Shown: positions 12,701-21,719, numbered from the stretch's first letter. The stretch is DNA of 64,000 nucleotides from Variovorax sp. 679 (GCF_003952185.1 NZ_RXFS01000005.1:248001-312000); one strand, 5' to 3'. Notes: generated by a model not told the origin, from the sequence alone. Translations and numbers: made by a program.

Positions 12701-12845
12701 GGTCCGTTCGCACTGGTTCGTCGATGTGTCCGACCTGTCGACCGCGCTGGGTGGCCTGCTGCAGCCCGGCGACTGGGTGTTGGCGAAGAGTTCCGCGGGT
12801 GTCGGCCTGTCGCGGCTGGCCCGGGTTTTGAAAGCACTGCCATGA
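9759..12845 (+). CDS. Alpha/alpha-toroid domain fused to a MurF-like ligase domain
   Basis: This is a 1028-residue protein. Residues 1-200 are not recognised. Residues about 205-560 look like an all-helical toroid of the epimerase/glycosidase type (FVYGYFPCFDRRIPTYDAMRH, GGNAACVLALVKY, YYDGEAAYGLLRLY). Residues about 575-1028 resemble MurF: VLEMGTSHM, DETYDANPSSMRAAL (904-918) and ILGDMQELG. The P-loop is degenerate: where MurF has GSSGKT, this has GSGAGSST (683-690), without the catalytic Lys. It may therefore bind without normal ATP-dependent ligation, or use a different substrate. Its stop overlaps the next start (ATGA). Placement inside a type I secretion locus suggests a role in modifying the secreted protein or a cell-wall anchor, but this is inference. 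Confidence 0.7.
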   Translation: MMSFPDQLHACHERLASVCAALPAPYPAFTLFFSVSDGSQRAHVVHARAADFETAWREGAGHVERWVSERGIVSPWLRIDWVEGASPMDWAQFKTQLTAVKRNYFRLGLAFDKDFAQAFTEQELNANAMLCGDSTIPHSVVNVRNFEVYGQARFQCSPPLDMSADQPVYLLATVGVFCQPDGVVHKLVGTGLDAGRRQLPALNPQSVLDLVRSGSSYLARQVQSDGLFVYGYFPCFDRRIPTYDAMRHASAVYAMLESWELTRDETLRAAIDRALDHLTSSLIRDYILLDGRAVAFLVDTGGEIKLGGNAACVLALVKYCELMDTRRWLPLLEKLALGIASMQDPATGRFNHVLHAADLTVKQASRIIYYDGEAAYGLLRLYSLTREPQWLAVVEKAFDHFIASQHWQAHDHWLSCCVHELTHWSPQEKYFRFGLQNVAGYLDFVLDRKTTFPTLLELMLAAQQMLQRLEGMPAMRHLLDELDVEKFYRALDYRAHYLLNGFFWPEMAMYFRRPSTVVGSFFIRHHSFRVRIDDVEQYLSGFAAYHRYLVERRASPGGAGTGSGGARDDGAVWTASEMARVTGGEWVVKPEDGWRAAGVAQRSFMRKGRVVFDHQTRPSKTPLAAVTLKGVLQPAAAVLCSDPKPHLDKRVPVLKVSNVLQAVLELGDHARAEFAGRVCGVLGSGAGSSTVAAMLAGALTVWGEVGQPEGNISLPSGIAWNMTCMPRHAAYWVLEMGTSHMPASAQLVRPSLMVVTGLSAASQKHRGPSEAAARLDSRIFQAMAPGDSVVLNRDMPEFATFAEAAMAQQLQIVTCGEHKDADVRLLAFDHGEVQAQVAGEPFQLRLNAPGRHMGASAIAALAALQAMRLPLAAAVEPFAHFEPPGGRGALHTIHIGGGSFKLIDETYDANPSSMRAALELLSQAPCEPARRVAILGDMQELGPAAQRHHLDLEAELLASQPDRVLLCGPLMRALHARIRTKVRSHWFVDVSDLSTALGGLLQPGDWVLAKSSAGVGLSRLARVLKALP

Positions 12846-13132
12846 GATGGAACGCACTCCTGCATTCGCCCTTCGACCATGAGCCGCGGCTGCGGCGCGA
12901 GCCGGCGCGACGCTGGTGGCTGGGCTGGCTGCAGCTGCTGTGCGCATGGGTGCTCTGCATGCTGCTGTGCGCCAACATCGCGCTGGTGTTCGCACAGGGT
13001 TTGCCCGGACAAACAGGGGAGGCCAGGGCAGGGAGGCCGGCCGGTTGCGCGGTTACGGGAAGCGCCGCGCAACCGGAGCCGGTTCATGGGATCAGGGCCG
13101 ATATTGCGAGGGGGCAAAAGCTGCCGTGCTGA
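12842..13132 (+). CDS. Small single-span membrane protein, unknown
   Basis: This 96-residue protein begins MRWNALLHSPFDHEPRLRRE and has one strong membrane segment (about residues 26-50, WWLGWLQLLCAWVLCMLLCAN). An Arg-rich N-terminus suggests the N-side stays in the cytoplasm. The remaining tail is polar. Its ATG overlaps the TGA of the preceding fusion gene (ATGA), which implies translational coupling and is the main reason to believe it is real. It could be a membrane partner of the toroid-MurF fusion. No family is recognised. Confidence 0.55.
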   Translation: MRWNALLHSPFDHEPRLRREPARRWWLGWLQLLCAWVLCMLLCANIALVFAQGLPGQTGEARAGRPAGCAVTGSAAQPEPVHGIRADIARGQKLPC

Positions 13133-13168
13133 TGTGTGTTTGAAGCACATCGTGAGTGAATATTTGCC

Positions 13169-13196
13169 TTGTAACAGCTGGGTAACAGTTGATAAT
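13169..13196 (+). promoter_or_regulatory. Candidate promoter with two GTAAC boxes before the ABC gene
   Basis: TTGTAA (13169-13174), 16 bases, then GATAAT (13191-13196) is a plausible sigma-70 promoter. GTAAC occurs twice within it (13171 and 13182), the same pentamer, inverted, as in the palindrome at 4346. The secretion genes may thus have their own promoter. Confidence 0.4.
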
Positions 13197-13234
13197 GACG
13201 CAGGCGTCATTGCACGACGAACCGGCTCTTTCCC

Positions 13235-15055
13235 ATGATCAAGTTCCTCCTGCCAAGCCAACTGGTTGCCGAGACCCCGGATGAGCCCGGAGCCAGTCCT
13301 TACGCGGGCGCGCTGAACGCCGCGTTCCGCGCCGCCTACCCGCTCGTGAAGAGCGCGGCATGGCGCTCGCTGCCCATCAGCCTGTTCGGGCTGCTGCCCT
13401 CGATCTTCCTGCTGCAGGTGTATGACCGCGTGCTCTCGCGCAGCGGCACCTCCACGCTCGCGGCGCTGGTGAGCGGCATCCTGTTCTTCCTGTGCATCGA
13501 GTTCTGGCTGCGCACGCGCCGCTCGCGCCTGCTGCGCAACGCGGGCGCCATCATCGACCACGGCGTGTCGGGCGCGCTGCTGAACTCGATGCTGGGCCGT
13601 CCGCTGCGCGCGCTCGAAGCGCGGCCTGCGTCGGTGTGGCATCTGTACTTCCGCGACGTGGCCTCGGTGCGCGGCACCGTCACCGGCGGGCTGGCGCAAT
13701 CCATCTTCGACCTGCCCATGGCCATCTTCGCGCTCATCGTCATCGGCATCGTCGCGCTGCCGGTGCTGCCGGTGGTGGCGCTGTTCCTGGCGATCATGTC
13801 CTTCCTGGCGTGGTGGTGGGCCGACGAGGTGCGCTCCGGCCGCGTCGAGGAAGTGCAGCGCGGCAGAGGCCTGGACCGCATCACCTCCGAGATCTGCAAC
13901 GCGCGCGAAACCCTCAAGAGCCAGGCCAACGACGGGCCCACCATCGAGATGTGGCGCCAGACCTACAACGCCTGGCTCACCGAGAGCTTCAGCAAGAACG
14001 GCCAGATCGAAACCGCGCGCGACGGCACCACCGTGCTGCTCACCGTGTTCTCCGTCGTCGTCGTGACGGTGGGCGCGGTCTCGGTGATGGAGCAGTGGAT
14101 GACGGTGGGCGGCCTCGTCGCCTCGAACATGCTGGCGCTCAAGGCGCTGCAGCCGGTGGCCGGGCTGGTGTCGAACTGGCGCTCGCTGGCCACCGCGAAG
14201 GAAGCCGCCAGGCGCCTGGAGACCGTGCTGCGCGAACCGGTCGAGAAGCCGCCCACGGGCATGACGCTGCCGCAGCCGCTGGGCCGCATCACGTTCAAGG
14301 ACGTGAGCTTCAGCTTCACCGAGAACGCACAGCAGCCGGTGCTGGAAAACGTCGACCTCGACATCGGCCCGGGCGGGCTGCATGTGATCGTCGGGCGCAA
14401 CGGCGCGGGCAAGTCCACGATGGTGAAGCTGCTGTCGGGCCTGTACACGCCCACGCGCGGCATCATCAGCATCGGCGAGTACGACCTCTCGCAGTTCGGC
14501 CGCGAAGAACTCTCTCGCTGGATCAGCTACCTCTCGCAGGAGGTCTACTGGTTCGGCGGTTCGCTGATCGACGTGATGCGCCGCAACGCCCCGGGCCAGA
14601 GCGACGAGCAGATCGTCGCGGCCTGCAGGCTCTCGGGCGCGCACGACTTCATCTCGCGGCTGCCCGACGGCTACCGCACCATGGTCGGCGAAGGTGGCAC
14701 CGGCGTGTCGGTGGGCGAGCGGCGCAAGCTGGCGCTGGCCATGAGCTTCCTGCGCAAGCCCTCGGTGCTGGTGCTCGACGAGCCCAGCAACGACCTCGAC
14801 TTTCAGAGCGAGCGCAACCTGCTCGCCACGCTGCTCGCGGTGGCCAAGGTGCGTACCGTGGTGGTGGTCACGCACTCGCTGCGCATCGTCTCGGCCGCCA
14901 ACGTGGTCTACCACGTCACCGGCCAGGGCAATGTGGAGACGGGCACCGCCGCGGTGATGGTGCCGAAGCTCTTCGGCGTGAAGAAGCCGCTGGTCGCGCT
15001 GGGCGATGCGGAAGACGGCGCGGCGGGAGCAGGAGCTTCCCGCTCCATGGCGTGA
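13235..15055 (+). CDS. Type I secretion ABC transporter (PrtD/LapB-like)
   Basis: This 606-residue protein has an N-terminal membrane domain with several hydrophobic spans and a C-terminal nucleotide-binding domain. No C39 peptidase domain is present, as in exporters of large unprocessed proteins. Walker A is GRNGAGKST, Walker B is VLVLDEPSNDLD and the H-loop is VVVTHSL. The signature motif is odd: VSVGE in place of LSGGQ, and the D-loop reads SNDLD. It should power export of the repeat protein at 4535 together with the HlyD and TolC genes that follow. The start at 13235 has no clear ribosome binding site. Confidence 0.9.
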   Translation: MIKFLLPSQLVAETPDEPGASPYAGALNAAFRAAYPLVKSAAWRSLPISLFGLLPSIFLLQVYDRVLSRSGTSTLAALVSGILFFLCIEFWLRTRRSRLLRNAGAIIDHGVSGALLNSMLGRPLRALEARPASVWHLYFRDVASVRGTVTGGLAQSIFDLPMAIFALIVIGIVALPVLPVVALFLAIMSFLAWWWADEVRSGRVEEVQRGRGLDRITSEICNARETLKSQANDGPTIEMWRQTYNAWLTESFSKNGQIETARDGTTVLLTVFSVVVVTVGAVSVMEQWMTVGGLVASNMLALKALQPVAGLVSNWRSLATAKEAARRLETVLREPVEKPPTGMTLPQPLGRITFKDVSFSFTENAQQPVLENVDLDIGPGGLHVIVGRNGAGKSTMVKLLSGLYTPTRGIISIGEYDLSQFGREELSRWISYLSQEVYWFGGSLIDVMRRNAPGQSDEQIVAACRLSGAHDFISRLPDGYRTMVGEGGTGVSVGERRKLALAMSFLRKPSVLVLDEPSNDLDFQSERNLLATLLAVAKVRTVVVVTHSLRIVSAANVVYHVTGQGNVETGTAAVMVPKLFGVKKPLVALGDAEDGAAGAGASRSMA

Positions 15056-15089
15056 CGAGTGATGAACGACGAGTGACCGGGGACGCGAT

Positions 15090-16406
15090 TTGAAAATAGA
15101 CCTGCCGCAGATTCTTCAGGACGAGAACGACAAGCGCGCGGCACAGACTTCGCCGCAGGGACGGCGGCGCCAGTGGATCATCGGCGGCGCGATCGGCGTG
15201 CTTGCGCTGGTCGGCCTCGGCTTTCCGATGGAGACGGTGGTGGTCGCGCCCGGGCGCGTGATCCCGTCGGACCGCGTCAAGTCGATCCAGCATCTGGAAG
15301 GCGGCATCGTCAGCAACGTACTGGTGAAGGAAGGCGATAAGGTCAAGCAGGGCCAGTCGCTGGTCGAGATCGATCTCGGCGGCAGCGGCCTCAACTTCGA
15401 AGAACTCACTGCCCGCTATGCAGCCACGCAGGCCACGCGCGTGCGGCTCATGGCCGAGAGCCGGGGGCAGCCGCTCACGCGCGGCTCCTTCGCAGCCGAC
15501 ATCGACGAAGGCGTGTTCGAGGGCGAGACCGGCGCCTACCAGGCACGCGCGCTCGAACAGCGCGGCGTGATGGCCGGCGCCGTGTCGGGCCTGGAGCAGG
15601 CGCGCAGCAAGAAGCTGGAACAGGAGGCCAAGGTCAAGGGCCTGAGCGACCGGCTGGCGCTGATGCAGAAGGAATTGGAAATATCCGAGCAGCTGCTCAG
15701 CGAGAAGCTGGTCGGCCAGGTCGAGGTGCTGGAGAAGCGGCGCCAGGCCGAGAGCGTGCGCAGCGAACTCGCGGTGGCGCGCCAGGGCGTGGTCTCGGCC
15801 AACGCTTCCATCACCGAGGCGCAGGCCAAGATGGCGGAGGCCGAAGGGCGCTTCCGCCGCCGCGCGTCGGACGAGCTGGCAACGGTCGAGCGCCAGTTCG
15901 CGAGCCTGGCCGAAGACCTGGCGCGCGCGCGCACCCAGCGCTCGCGCACGGTGGTGAAGGCGCCGTCGGACGGCATCGTGAAGGGCCTGCGCAACTCCAG
16001 CCCGGGCTGGGTGGTGAAGCCCGGCGAATCGATCCTCGAAGTGGTGCCCGACGAGGACGAGATCATGGTCGAGGCGCGGCTCAATCCCAACGACCGCGGC
16101 TTCATCGAGGTGGGCCAGCAGGCCCGCGTGAAGATCACCGCCTACGACTACCTGCGCTACGGCGCGGTCGACGGCAAGGTCAAGCTGGTGGCGGCCGACG
16201 CCGACCGCGACCCTGCCATTTCCAGCGGCGCGCCGTACTACCGGTTGCTCATCAGCATGTCGCAGTCGCATGTGGGCCGCGCCGAGAACCGAATCACCGC
16301 CGGCATGGAGTCCGAAGTGGACTTGCGTGTGGGCACCGACCCGTTCATCTGGTACATCCTTCGACCCGTGCTCAAGCTTCGCCGCGAAGCCTTCCGCGAA
16401 CCATGA
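15090..16406 (+). CDS. HlyD-family membrane fusion protein of the type I system
   Basis: This 438-residue periplasmic adaptor has one N-terminal membrane span (about residues 28-45), a lipoyl/barrel half (SIQHLEGGIVSNVLVKEGDK), and a long coiled-coil hairpin of about 200 residues. The second lipoyl half follows (VKAPSDGIVKGLRN) and then the beta-barrel domain. It bridges the inner-membrane ABC protein and TolC. The start is TTG at 15090; no ATG alternative covers the conserved N-terminus. Its end overlaps the TolC gene by ATGA, so the two are translationally coupled. Confidence 0.92.
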   Translation: MKIDLPQILQDENDKRAAQTSPQGRRRQWIIGGAIGVLALVGLGFPMETVVVAPGRVIPSDRVKSIQHLEGGIVSNVLVKEGDKVKQGQSLVEIDLGGSGLNFEELTARYAATQATRVRLMAESRGQPLTRGSFAADIDEGVFEGETGAYQARALEQRGVMAGAVSGLEQARSKKLEQEAKVKGLSDRLALMQKELEISEQLLSEKLVGQVEVLEKRRQAESVRSELAVARQGVVSANASITEAQAKMAEAEGRFRRRASDELATVERQFASLAEDLARARTQRSRTVVKAPSDGIVKGLRNSSPGWVVKPGESILEVVPDEDEIMVEARLNPNDRGFIEVGQQARVKITAYDYLRYGAVDGKVKLVAADADRDPAISSGAPYYRLLISMSQSHVGRAENRITAGMESEVDLRVGTDPFIWYILRPVLKLRREAFREP

Positions 16407-17977
16407 AGTACCGTAACCCGGTCGATCTGCGCCGCGTGGGCACCGGCGCCGTCTGCGCGGCGCTGTGTGCAGGCTTCGCGCTGCCGCCCGCCGCCCTTGC
16501 GCAGGAGCAGCAATTCCAGGAGGAGACGGGCGCCACATCGCTGATGCTCGCGCGCAGGTTGTCCCAGCCCTCGCTCGGCGCGGCCAGCTATGCGCAGCAG
16601 GTGAAGCAGGCGCTGGTCGCGCTGTCGCAGGAATACCCCGAGGTGCAGACCGCGCAGGCCGCGGCCAGCACCAGCAGCTACGGCGTGGATGCCGCGAAGC
16701 AGGCGCGCTACCCGCGCTTCAAGGTCGGCACCTCGTCCGGCAACTACAACAGCGGCGCGGCCAACGCCAAGACGCAGGGCTACACCGTGCTCACCGCCGA
16801 GGCTCGCGTGAGCCTGCTCGACGGCGGTGCGATGAGCGCCGCGCAGCGCGCCGCGGAGGCCGGCAACCAGGCCGACGACGAAGCCGTCGTCACCACCTCG
16901 CAGAAGGTCGTGCTGGACGCGCTCACCGCCTACCTGCAGGTGCAGCGCTTCGACCTCAAGAAGCAGATCGCGCACAAGGCCACCGAGGTGGTGGCTGACC
17001 TCTCGAAGGCCGAGGCCCGCCGCGTGGCGCTGGGCGTGAGCGGCGACAACGACCTCAACATGGCCGCCTCGCGCCGTGCGCTGGTGGCCGCGCGCGAATC
17101 GGACTTCGAGGCACAGCGCGACGAGGCGCTCGCCAAGTTCCGCAACTACTTCAAGTTCTCGCCCAACGCCGAGTCGCTCCCCGTGCTCGCGGCGCCGACG
17201 CAGTGGCGCATCGGCACGCAGGAAGAAGCGCTGCGCCGCGCAGAGGCGCGCAGCACCGAGATCGCCGAAGCGCAGGGCCGCATCGAACGGGCGAGGGCGC
17301 TGGCCGACCAGCAGGACGCCAGCCTCTACCCCACGCTCGACGCCGTGCTCGTGAAGAGCAAGGACCCGCGCGGCGTCTCGCCGCAAGACCCGACGCGCGC
17401 GGCCTTCGAGCTCAACTGGAACTTCGGCAACGGCTTCGACCGGCAGCTGCGCCTGAAGTCGGCGCTGGCCGAAGTCGCCAACCAGGAAGCCAAGCTCGAA
17501 GGCGTGAAGCTCAACCTGTTCGAGCTCACGTCGGCATCGTGGTCGCGCACCGTCTCCGGCCGCGAGCGCGAGAAGCAATTGATGGAAGCCGTCAGCACAT
17601 CGGGCCAGGCCTTCCGCGGCCGCCGCCGCCTGATGGAGTTCGGCCGCGAGACCCTGCCCAAGGTGCTCGACGCACAGCTCGACTACTACACGCTGCTGTT
17701 CGACTACGTCGACGGTGTGTTCGACCTCCGCATCTCCGAGCTGCGCCTGGCGCGCACCACCGGCGAACTGCGCATCGACCCGGCAGGCCCCAACGGCTGG
17801 ATCGACAGCCTATTCGGCGCGCCGAGGCGCCAGGTGCTGACGGAAGACGGCCTGCTCGGCACGCTGTGCATCTCGAGCAACACGACCTGCGCAAGCGAGC
17901 CGGTGGCCGAGCGCACGGTGGGCGCAACAGGAGCGCCGCCGTCCCTGCGCAGGGCACAGCGACTGTCCATCCCCTGA
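16403..17977 (+). CDS. TolC-family outer-membrane channel of the type I system
   Basis: This 524-residue protein has a Sec signal (cleavage near ALAQ, about residue 34) and two TolC/OEP repeat halves. Conserved features include the long helices and TAYLQVQRFDLKKQIA in the first half, and RRLMEFGRETLPKVLDAQLDY in the second. It forms the outer-membrane tunnel for the secreted repeat protein. It is the last gene of the unit and its 3' side leads into two tandem REP-like elements, convergent with the sigma-54 activator gene. Confidence 0.9.
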   Translation: MKYRNPVDLRRVGTGAVCAALCAGFALPPAALAQEQQFQEETGATSLMLARRLSQPSLGAASYAQQVKQALVALSQEYPEVQTAQAAASTSSYGVDAAKQARYPRFKVGTSSGNYNSGAANAKTQGYTVLTAEARVSLLDGGAMSAAQRAAEAGNQADDEAVVTTSQKVVLDALTAYLQVQRFDLKKQIAHKATEVVADLSKAEARRVALGVSGDNDLNMAASRRALVAARESDFEAQRDEALAKFRNYFKFSPNAESLPVLAAPTQWRIGTQEEALRRAEARSTEIAEAQGRIERARALADQQDASLYPTLDAVLVKSKDPRGVSPQDPTRAAFELNWNFGNGFDRQLRLKSALAEVANQEAKLEGVKLNLFELTSASWSRTVSGREREKQLMEAVSTSGQAFRGRRRLMEFGRETLPKVLDAQLDYYTLLFDYVDGVFDLRISELRLARTTGELRIDPAGPNGWIDSLFGAPRRQVLTEDGLLGTLCISSNTTCASEPVAERTVGATGAPPSLRRAQRLSIP

Positions 17978-18020
17978 CCCCTGGGGGACGGGCAAGCGCA
18001 GCGAAGCCCAAATTCCAGAA

Positions 18021-18117
18021 CACCGAGGAACCGGCTTCGCCGGGCCTCAGGTGTTGCCCCCGGTAGGGGGTAGGCGAAGCGACACGAAGTGCGCGCAGCC
18101 TGGGGGCGAGCCTATTG
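18021..18117 (+). repeat. REP-like intergenic element, copy 2 (tandem)
   Basis: Nearly identical to copy 3, which follows without a gap. It starts CACCGAGGAACCGG and ends GCGAGCCTATTG. The final CTATTG duplicates the last codons and stop of the minus-strand gene, so copies 2 and 3 arose by a local tandem duplication that included the gene end. Confidence 0.92.
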
Positions 18118-18216
18118 CACCGAGGAACCGGCTCTGCCGGGCCTCAGGTGTTGCCCCCGGTAGGGGGTAGGCGAAGCGGACACGAAGTGCCGCGCAGCCT
18201 GGGGGCGAGCCTATTG
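18118..18216 (+). repeat. REP-like intergenic element, copy 3 (tandem)
   Basis: 99-bp copy with the same hairpins (CCGGC..GCCGG; CCCCC..GGGGG). It differs from copy 2 by two single-base insertions (GCGGACACG, GTGCCGCG). It ends across the stop codon (18211-18213) of the sigma-54 activator gene. Confidence 0.92.
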
Positions 18217-19641
18217 CTCTTCAGGGATTCCGGGTTCCCCGTCGAGGATCTGGTATTTGCGCATCTTTTCCCACAGCACCTTGCGGCTGATGCCAAGGTG
18301 CTGCGCGGTGTCCTGGCGCTTCCAGTCGTTGATCTCCAGCGCCGCGATGATGCGGTTGCGCTCGCTGCTGTTCCAGCCCTTGCGGTCGGCGCTGCCGTCG
18401 ATGAAACCGCCGCCACCGTTGCCGTTCATGCCGTTGCGCTCGGCCGAGGTCGCCGGTGCAGGCGTGCCGCGCGTGAGTGCAATGGCGCGCTGGATCAGGT
18501 TCTGGTCCCAGCTGTGCAGTTGCCGCGCGATCACGCCCACGCGCTCCGCGAGGTTGCGCAGCTGCCGCACGTTGCCGGGGAAGTAGGTCTCGGCCACCGC
18601 GTCGCTGAGCCAGTGCGGCGTTTCGCCCAGTGCTTCGAGCTCTTCGCCGAGCACGTTGGTCAGCAGCGCCTTGAAGATCGCGATCTTGTCGATCTCGCCG
18701 CGCTCCTCGAGGCTGGGCACGTGCAGCTCGATCACCGCGAGCCGGTAGAACAGGTCGGCGCGGAACTCGCCGCTCGCCACCATCTCGCGCAGGTTGCGGT
18801 TGGTGGCCGCCACGAGACGGAAGTCGACGCGCACCGGCGCCGTCGCACCCAGCCGCGTGACCGCGTTGTCTTCCAGCACGCGCAGCAGCTTCACCTGCTG
18901 GTAGCGCGGCAGGTCGCCGATTTCGTCGAGGAACAGCGTGCCGCCCGTGGCCTGCTCGAAGTAGCCGCGGTGCGCATGCACGGCACCGGTGAACGAGCCC
19001 TTGGTGTGGCCGAAGAAGAGCGACTCGAACAGTCCGTCGGGAATCGCACCGCAGTTCACCGCCACGAACGCGCCCTTGCCGTAGCGCTCGTGACCGAGGT
19101 GCAGCTGCTGCGCGATGCGCTCCTTGCCCACGCCGGTCTCGCCGCGCACCAGCACGCTGTGGTCGCAGTCGGCAAAGGCGCTCACCTCGGCCAGCAGCGC
19201 CTTCATCGCCTCGGAGTGCGCCACCAGCACGTCGGGCGCCTGCGGCGCCACCTCGCGCGCGCGCAACTGCCGCACCAGCTTCGCGACCATCGTGCGCAGT
19301 TCGGCGCAGGTGAAGTCGTAGGGCAGCACGTGCAGGTACTCGGGCGGATAGGTGCGCGAGTCGCGCTCGCGCGAACCGGCCGCCACCCAGATCACCGGCA
19401 TGCCCTGCAGCATCTCGGTGGCATGCGCGAGCCCGCCGCTGTCGATGACGGTGACGCTGATGATCGCGACCGAAGGCCGCAGCGCGGCGCCGCCGTTCGT
19501 CGGCGGAGGCGGCATGCCGTCGGCCCGGACCACTTCCACGTCGAAGCTCGCCATGCACCGCGCGATGCGGTCGAGGATGTCGGCTTTGCCTTCCCAGACA
19601 AAGAGGTCGAGTTCGTCGAAGTTGGAGGCGGGGGAATTCAT
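18211..19641 (-). CDS. Sigma-54-dependent transcriptional activator (FleQ/VpsR-like)
   Basis: This 476-residue protein has three parts. Residues 1-130 resemble a pseudo-receiver domain without an obvious phosphoacceptor Asp triad, as in FleQ or VpsR. An AAA+ domain follows, with Walker A GETGVGKE, sigma-54 contact loop GSFTGA and Walker [12 protein letters not shown]. The C-terminus is a Fis-type helix-turn-helix ([20 protein letters not shown]). It lies 16 bases downstream of the TadG gene on the same strand and convergent with the type I locus. It is the natural candidate to drive the sigma-54 promoter at 4487 and perhaps the Tad cluster. Sensing of cyclic-di-GMP is possible by analogy but not shown. 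Confidence 0.88.
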   Translation of the reverse strand: MNSPASNFDELDLFVWEGKADILDRIARCMASFDVEVVRADGMPPPPTNGGAALRPSVAIISVTVIDSGGLAHATEMLQGMPVIWVAAGSRERDSRTYPPEYLHVLPYDFTCAELRTMVAKLVRQLRAREVAPQAPDVLVAHSEAMKALLAEVSAFADCDHSVLVRGETGVGKERIAQQLHLGHERYGKGAFVAVNCGAIPDGLFESLFFGHTKGSFTGAVHAHRGYFEQATGGTLFLDEIGDLPRYQQVKLLRVLEDNAVTRLGATAPVRVDFRLVAATNRNLREMVASGEFRADLFYRLAVIELHVPSLEERGEIDKIAIFKALLTNVLGEELEALGETPHWLSDAVAETYFPGNVRQLRNLAERVGVIARQLHSWDQNLIQRAIALTRGTPAPATSAERNGMNGNGGGGFIDGSADRKGWNSSERNRIIAALEINDWKRQDTAQHLGISRKVLWEKMRKYQILDGEPGIPEEQ

Positions 19642-19657
19642 CGGAAGGGGAGGGGTC

Positions 19658-21706
19658 TCAATACACCAGCATGGGCAGGCCCTTGCAATCGAGCGACTTC
19701 AGGTTCACGTCGACCTGGCCGAGGTTGATGCCGAGCACGTTGGTCAGGAGGGGGGTGAGGACGGACTCGCCAATTGCGTTCAGGATGGGCTTTAGCAGTC
19801 CTGCTAGGACGGATAGCGCGTTCGAGACTTTGCCGCCCGTATTCGCGTCGGTTGTTTTGCTCAGGGTGTCTTTGATCATCTTTTTGCACCCAGTGACGTC
19901 GCCGCCACCGAGAAGAATCACACCAGAACAGGGGTTGGCAATGCTTGTAAGCAGGTCGCTCAACCCGTTCAGCAAACCCGTGAGCAAACCGCTGGTTTGT
20001 GAGTTTTGGCCGATGACGGCGCGAGCCTGGTCGAGTCGCTGGGCGCGGCAAGAGGATGTATCCGCCGAGCAGACGCTAGCAGTTTGATCCCAGATCTGAT
20101 TGGTGAGCTTGTCCAGATCACCACTGCTGGGGGTACCTGTTGGCGTAGGCCCTCCGAAGAGAAGGTTGGTCAATTGGCCAAGGAGGTCCGCTACCAGTGT
20201 GCCCAGTTGCAGGTTGTTGACTGGCGTGGTACCGGTCTCGCCTTCGGCAAGGGTTAGTTGCGCGTCTGGCGTGGCTTCCAGCGCAGCCAAGGCTAGGTGG
20301 TTGTTCACCTTAAGCAGCCCCAGCACGTTGATGAGTTCCATGTCCTTCAGCGTGGCCGGATAGCTGCAGGCATTTGTTTTGGAGAACAGGTCCGTCGACG
20401 CGATATCCCCCACGCACACGTTCGCGATCTTCCTGTTCACGGAAAACTGAACGCGATCCTTGCCGCTCGCCGGGTCCTGCAGCGCAGGCGTGCACATGTC
20501 GGTGATCGTGCCGGTGCCCGTGACCGCATCGAGCACGATCGGCAGGTCGAGACTGACCAGCGGTTTCAGCAGCGAGCCGAGCAGACCTTCGGTGGTGGTC
20601 ACACGAATATAGGTGCGAACCTGTGCGTTGTAGGCTTTGGCTCCGATGCCGCCGATGCCGATGGACGGAGGCTGGATCACACCCGCCTTCACTGAAACCT
20701 GCGCCAGCGAAAGCAGGTTGATGTTGAGCGAACTGACATCGATCGCATGGTTGGCAGTCGCAACGCCGATCGAGGTATAGAGCAGGTCCAGCGCGCTCAC
20801 CCCCACGTTCAGCGCGCTGGCGCCGGTACCGCCCGGCGAGATGATCTGCGCGAACAAACCGCTCGGCCCATTGGCCAGCGAACCCAGCTGCACCATGAGA
20901 TTGGTGAGCCCGAGCTTGGCCTGGATGGCCTGCAGCAGCGCGATGTTGCTCGCCAGCAGGCTGTTCTGCCCCGCCACCGTCACGATGGCATTCAGCAGAT
21001 CGCCCAGTGCCACCGAGCGCCCCGCGAGCAGTGTGTTGAGTTCGCCCACGCCGATGTCGGCGGCCACCGGAATGCCCAGCGCGCCCAGCAGCCCGCCGGG
21101 CGTGATCTTGGCCTGCGCGAGGCCGTCGTAGGCCACCAGCGAGGTGCCCGACAGGTCGAGCCCGATGCCCTTCAGCAGTCGCCCCAGCGTCGAGTCGCCA
21201 CTCACGACGACGAGCTTGCTGCCCACGGAGAACTCGGCGAGCGGCGCGCTCAGCGCCGCCACCGCACTCACGCTGATGAGCCGGTTGCCGGTGAAGAACG
21301 ACAGCAGCGTGGGCGATGCCTTCTGGAAGGCCACGCGCACCGCGTTGGCCGGGCCGGTGACGGCGGGCGACTGGAAGCTGGTGTCCTTGTCCCAGTAGCC
21401 GCACTGGACTTCGCCCGGCAGCAGTGTGAGGCCCGTCGGCATGTTGCGCGGCACGCCGCCGGATGCGCCGTTGGCATTGAGCTGCGCTGCCGTGGTGGCC
21501 GCGGCGCAGCCGGCGCGGATCTGCTGCGCGCCGGCCAGCGCGGCGAGGTCGGCGGTCTTCTGGAACTCGCGCTTCATGAAGTACATGAAGCCGATCTCGG
21601 TGCCGATCAGCGTGATCACGATCAGGCTCAGCGCGATCGCGGTGTTGATGATGACCGAGCCGCGCGATCGCGAGCGGCGGGAGCGGTTCCGGGGTGCGGC
21701 GTTCAT
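19658..21706 (-). CDS. tadG: TadG-like pilus assembly protein
   Basis: This 682-residue protein has a basic N-terminus and one membrane anchor ([20 protein letters not shown]). [16 protein letters not shown] follows, the hallmark of TadG-type pseudopilin-like proteins. The rest is a long periplasmic region with many Leu/Gly-rich stretches and a few Cys pairs. TadG is thought to anchor or terminate Flp pili in the envelope. It is longer than many TadG proteins and I do not see a von Willebrand MIDAS motif. It is 13 bases downstream of a TadE gene. Confidence 0.85.
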   Translation of the reverse strand: MNAAPRNRSRRSRSRGSVIINTAIALSLIVITLIGTEIGFMYFMKREFQKTADLAALAGAQQIRAGCAAATTAAQLNANGASGGVPRNMPTGLTLLPGEVQCGYWDKDTSFQSPAVTGPANAVRVAFQKASPTLLSFFTGNRLISVSAVAALSAPLAEFSVGSKLVVVSGDSTLGRLLKGIGLDLSGTSLVAYDGLAQAKITPGGLLGALGIPVAADIGVGELNTLLAGRSVALGDLLNAIVTVAGQNSLLASNIALLQAIQAKLGLTNLMVQLGSLANGPSGLFAQIISPGGTGASALNVGVSALDLLYTSIGVATANHAIDVSSLNINLLSLAQVSVKAGVIQPPSIGIGGIGAKAYNAQVRTYIRVTTTEGLLGSLLKPLVSLDLPIVLDAVTGTGTITDMCTPALQDPASGKDRVQFSVNRKIANVCVGDIASTDLFSKTNACSYPATLKDMELINVLGLLKVNNHLALAALEATPDAQLTLAEGETGTTPVNNLQLGTLVADLLGQLTNLLFGGPTPTGTPSSGDLDKLTNQIWDQTASVCSADTSSCRAQRLDQARAVIGQNSQTSGLLTGLLNGLSDLLTSIANPCSGVILLGGGDVTGCKKMIKDTLSKTTDANTGGKVSNALSVLAGLLKPILNAIGESVLTPLLTNVLGINLGQVDVNLKSLDCKGLPMLVY

Positions 21707-21719
21707 GTCGTTGGCGCCC

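Noticed and set aside
9812-13132. 1106-codon open frame overlapping the toroid-MurF gene
   Set aside because: Out-of-frame Arg/Ala-rich shadow; only its last 96 codons (from 12842) look like a real gene.
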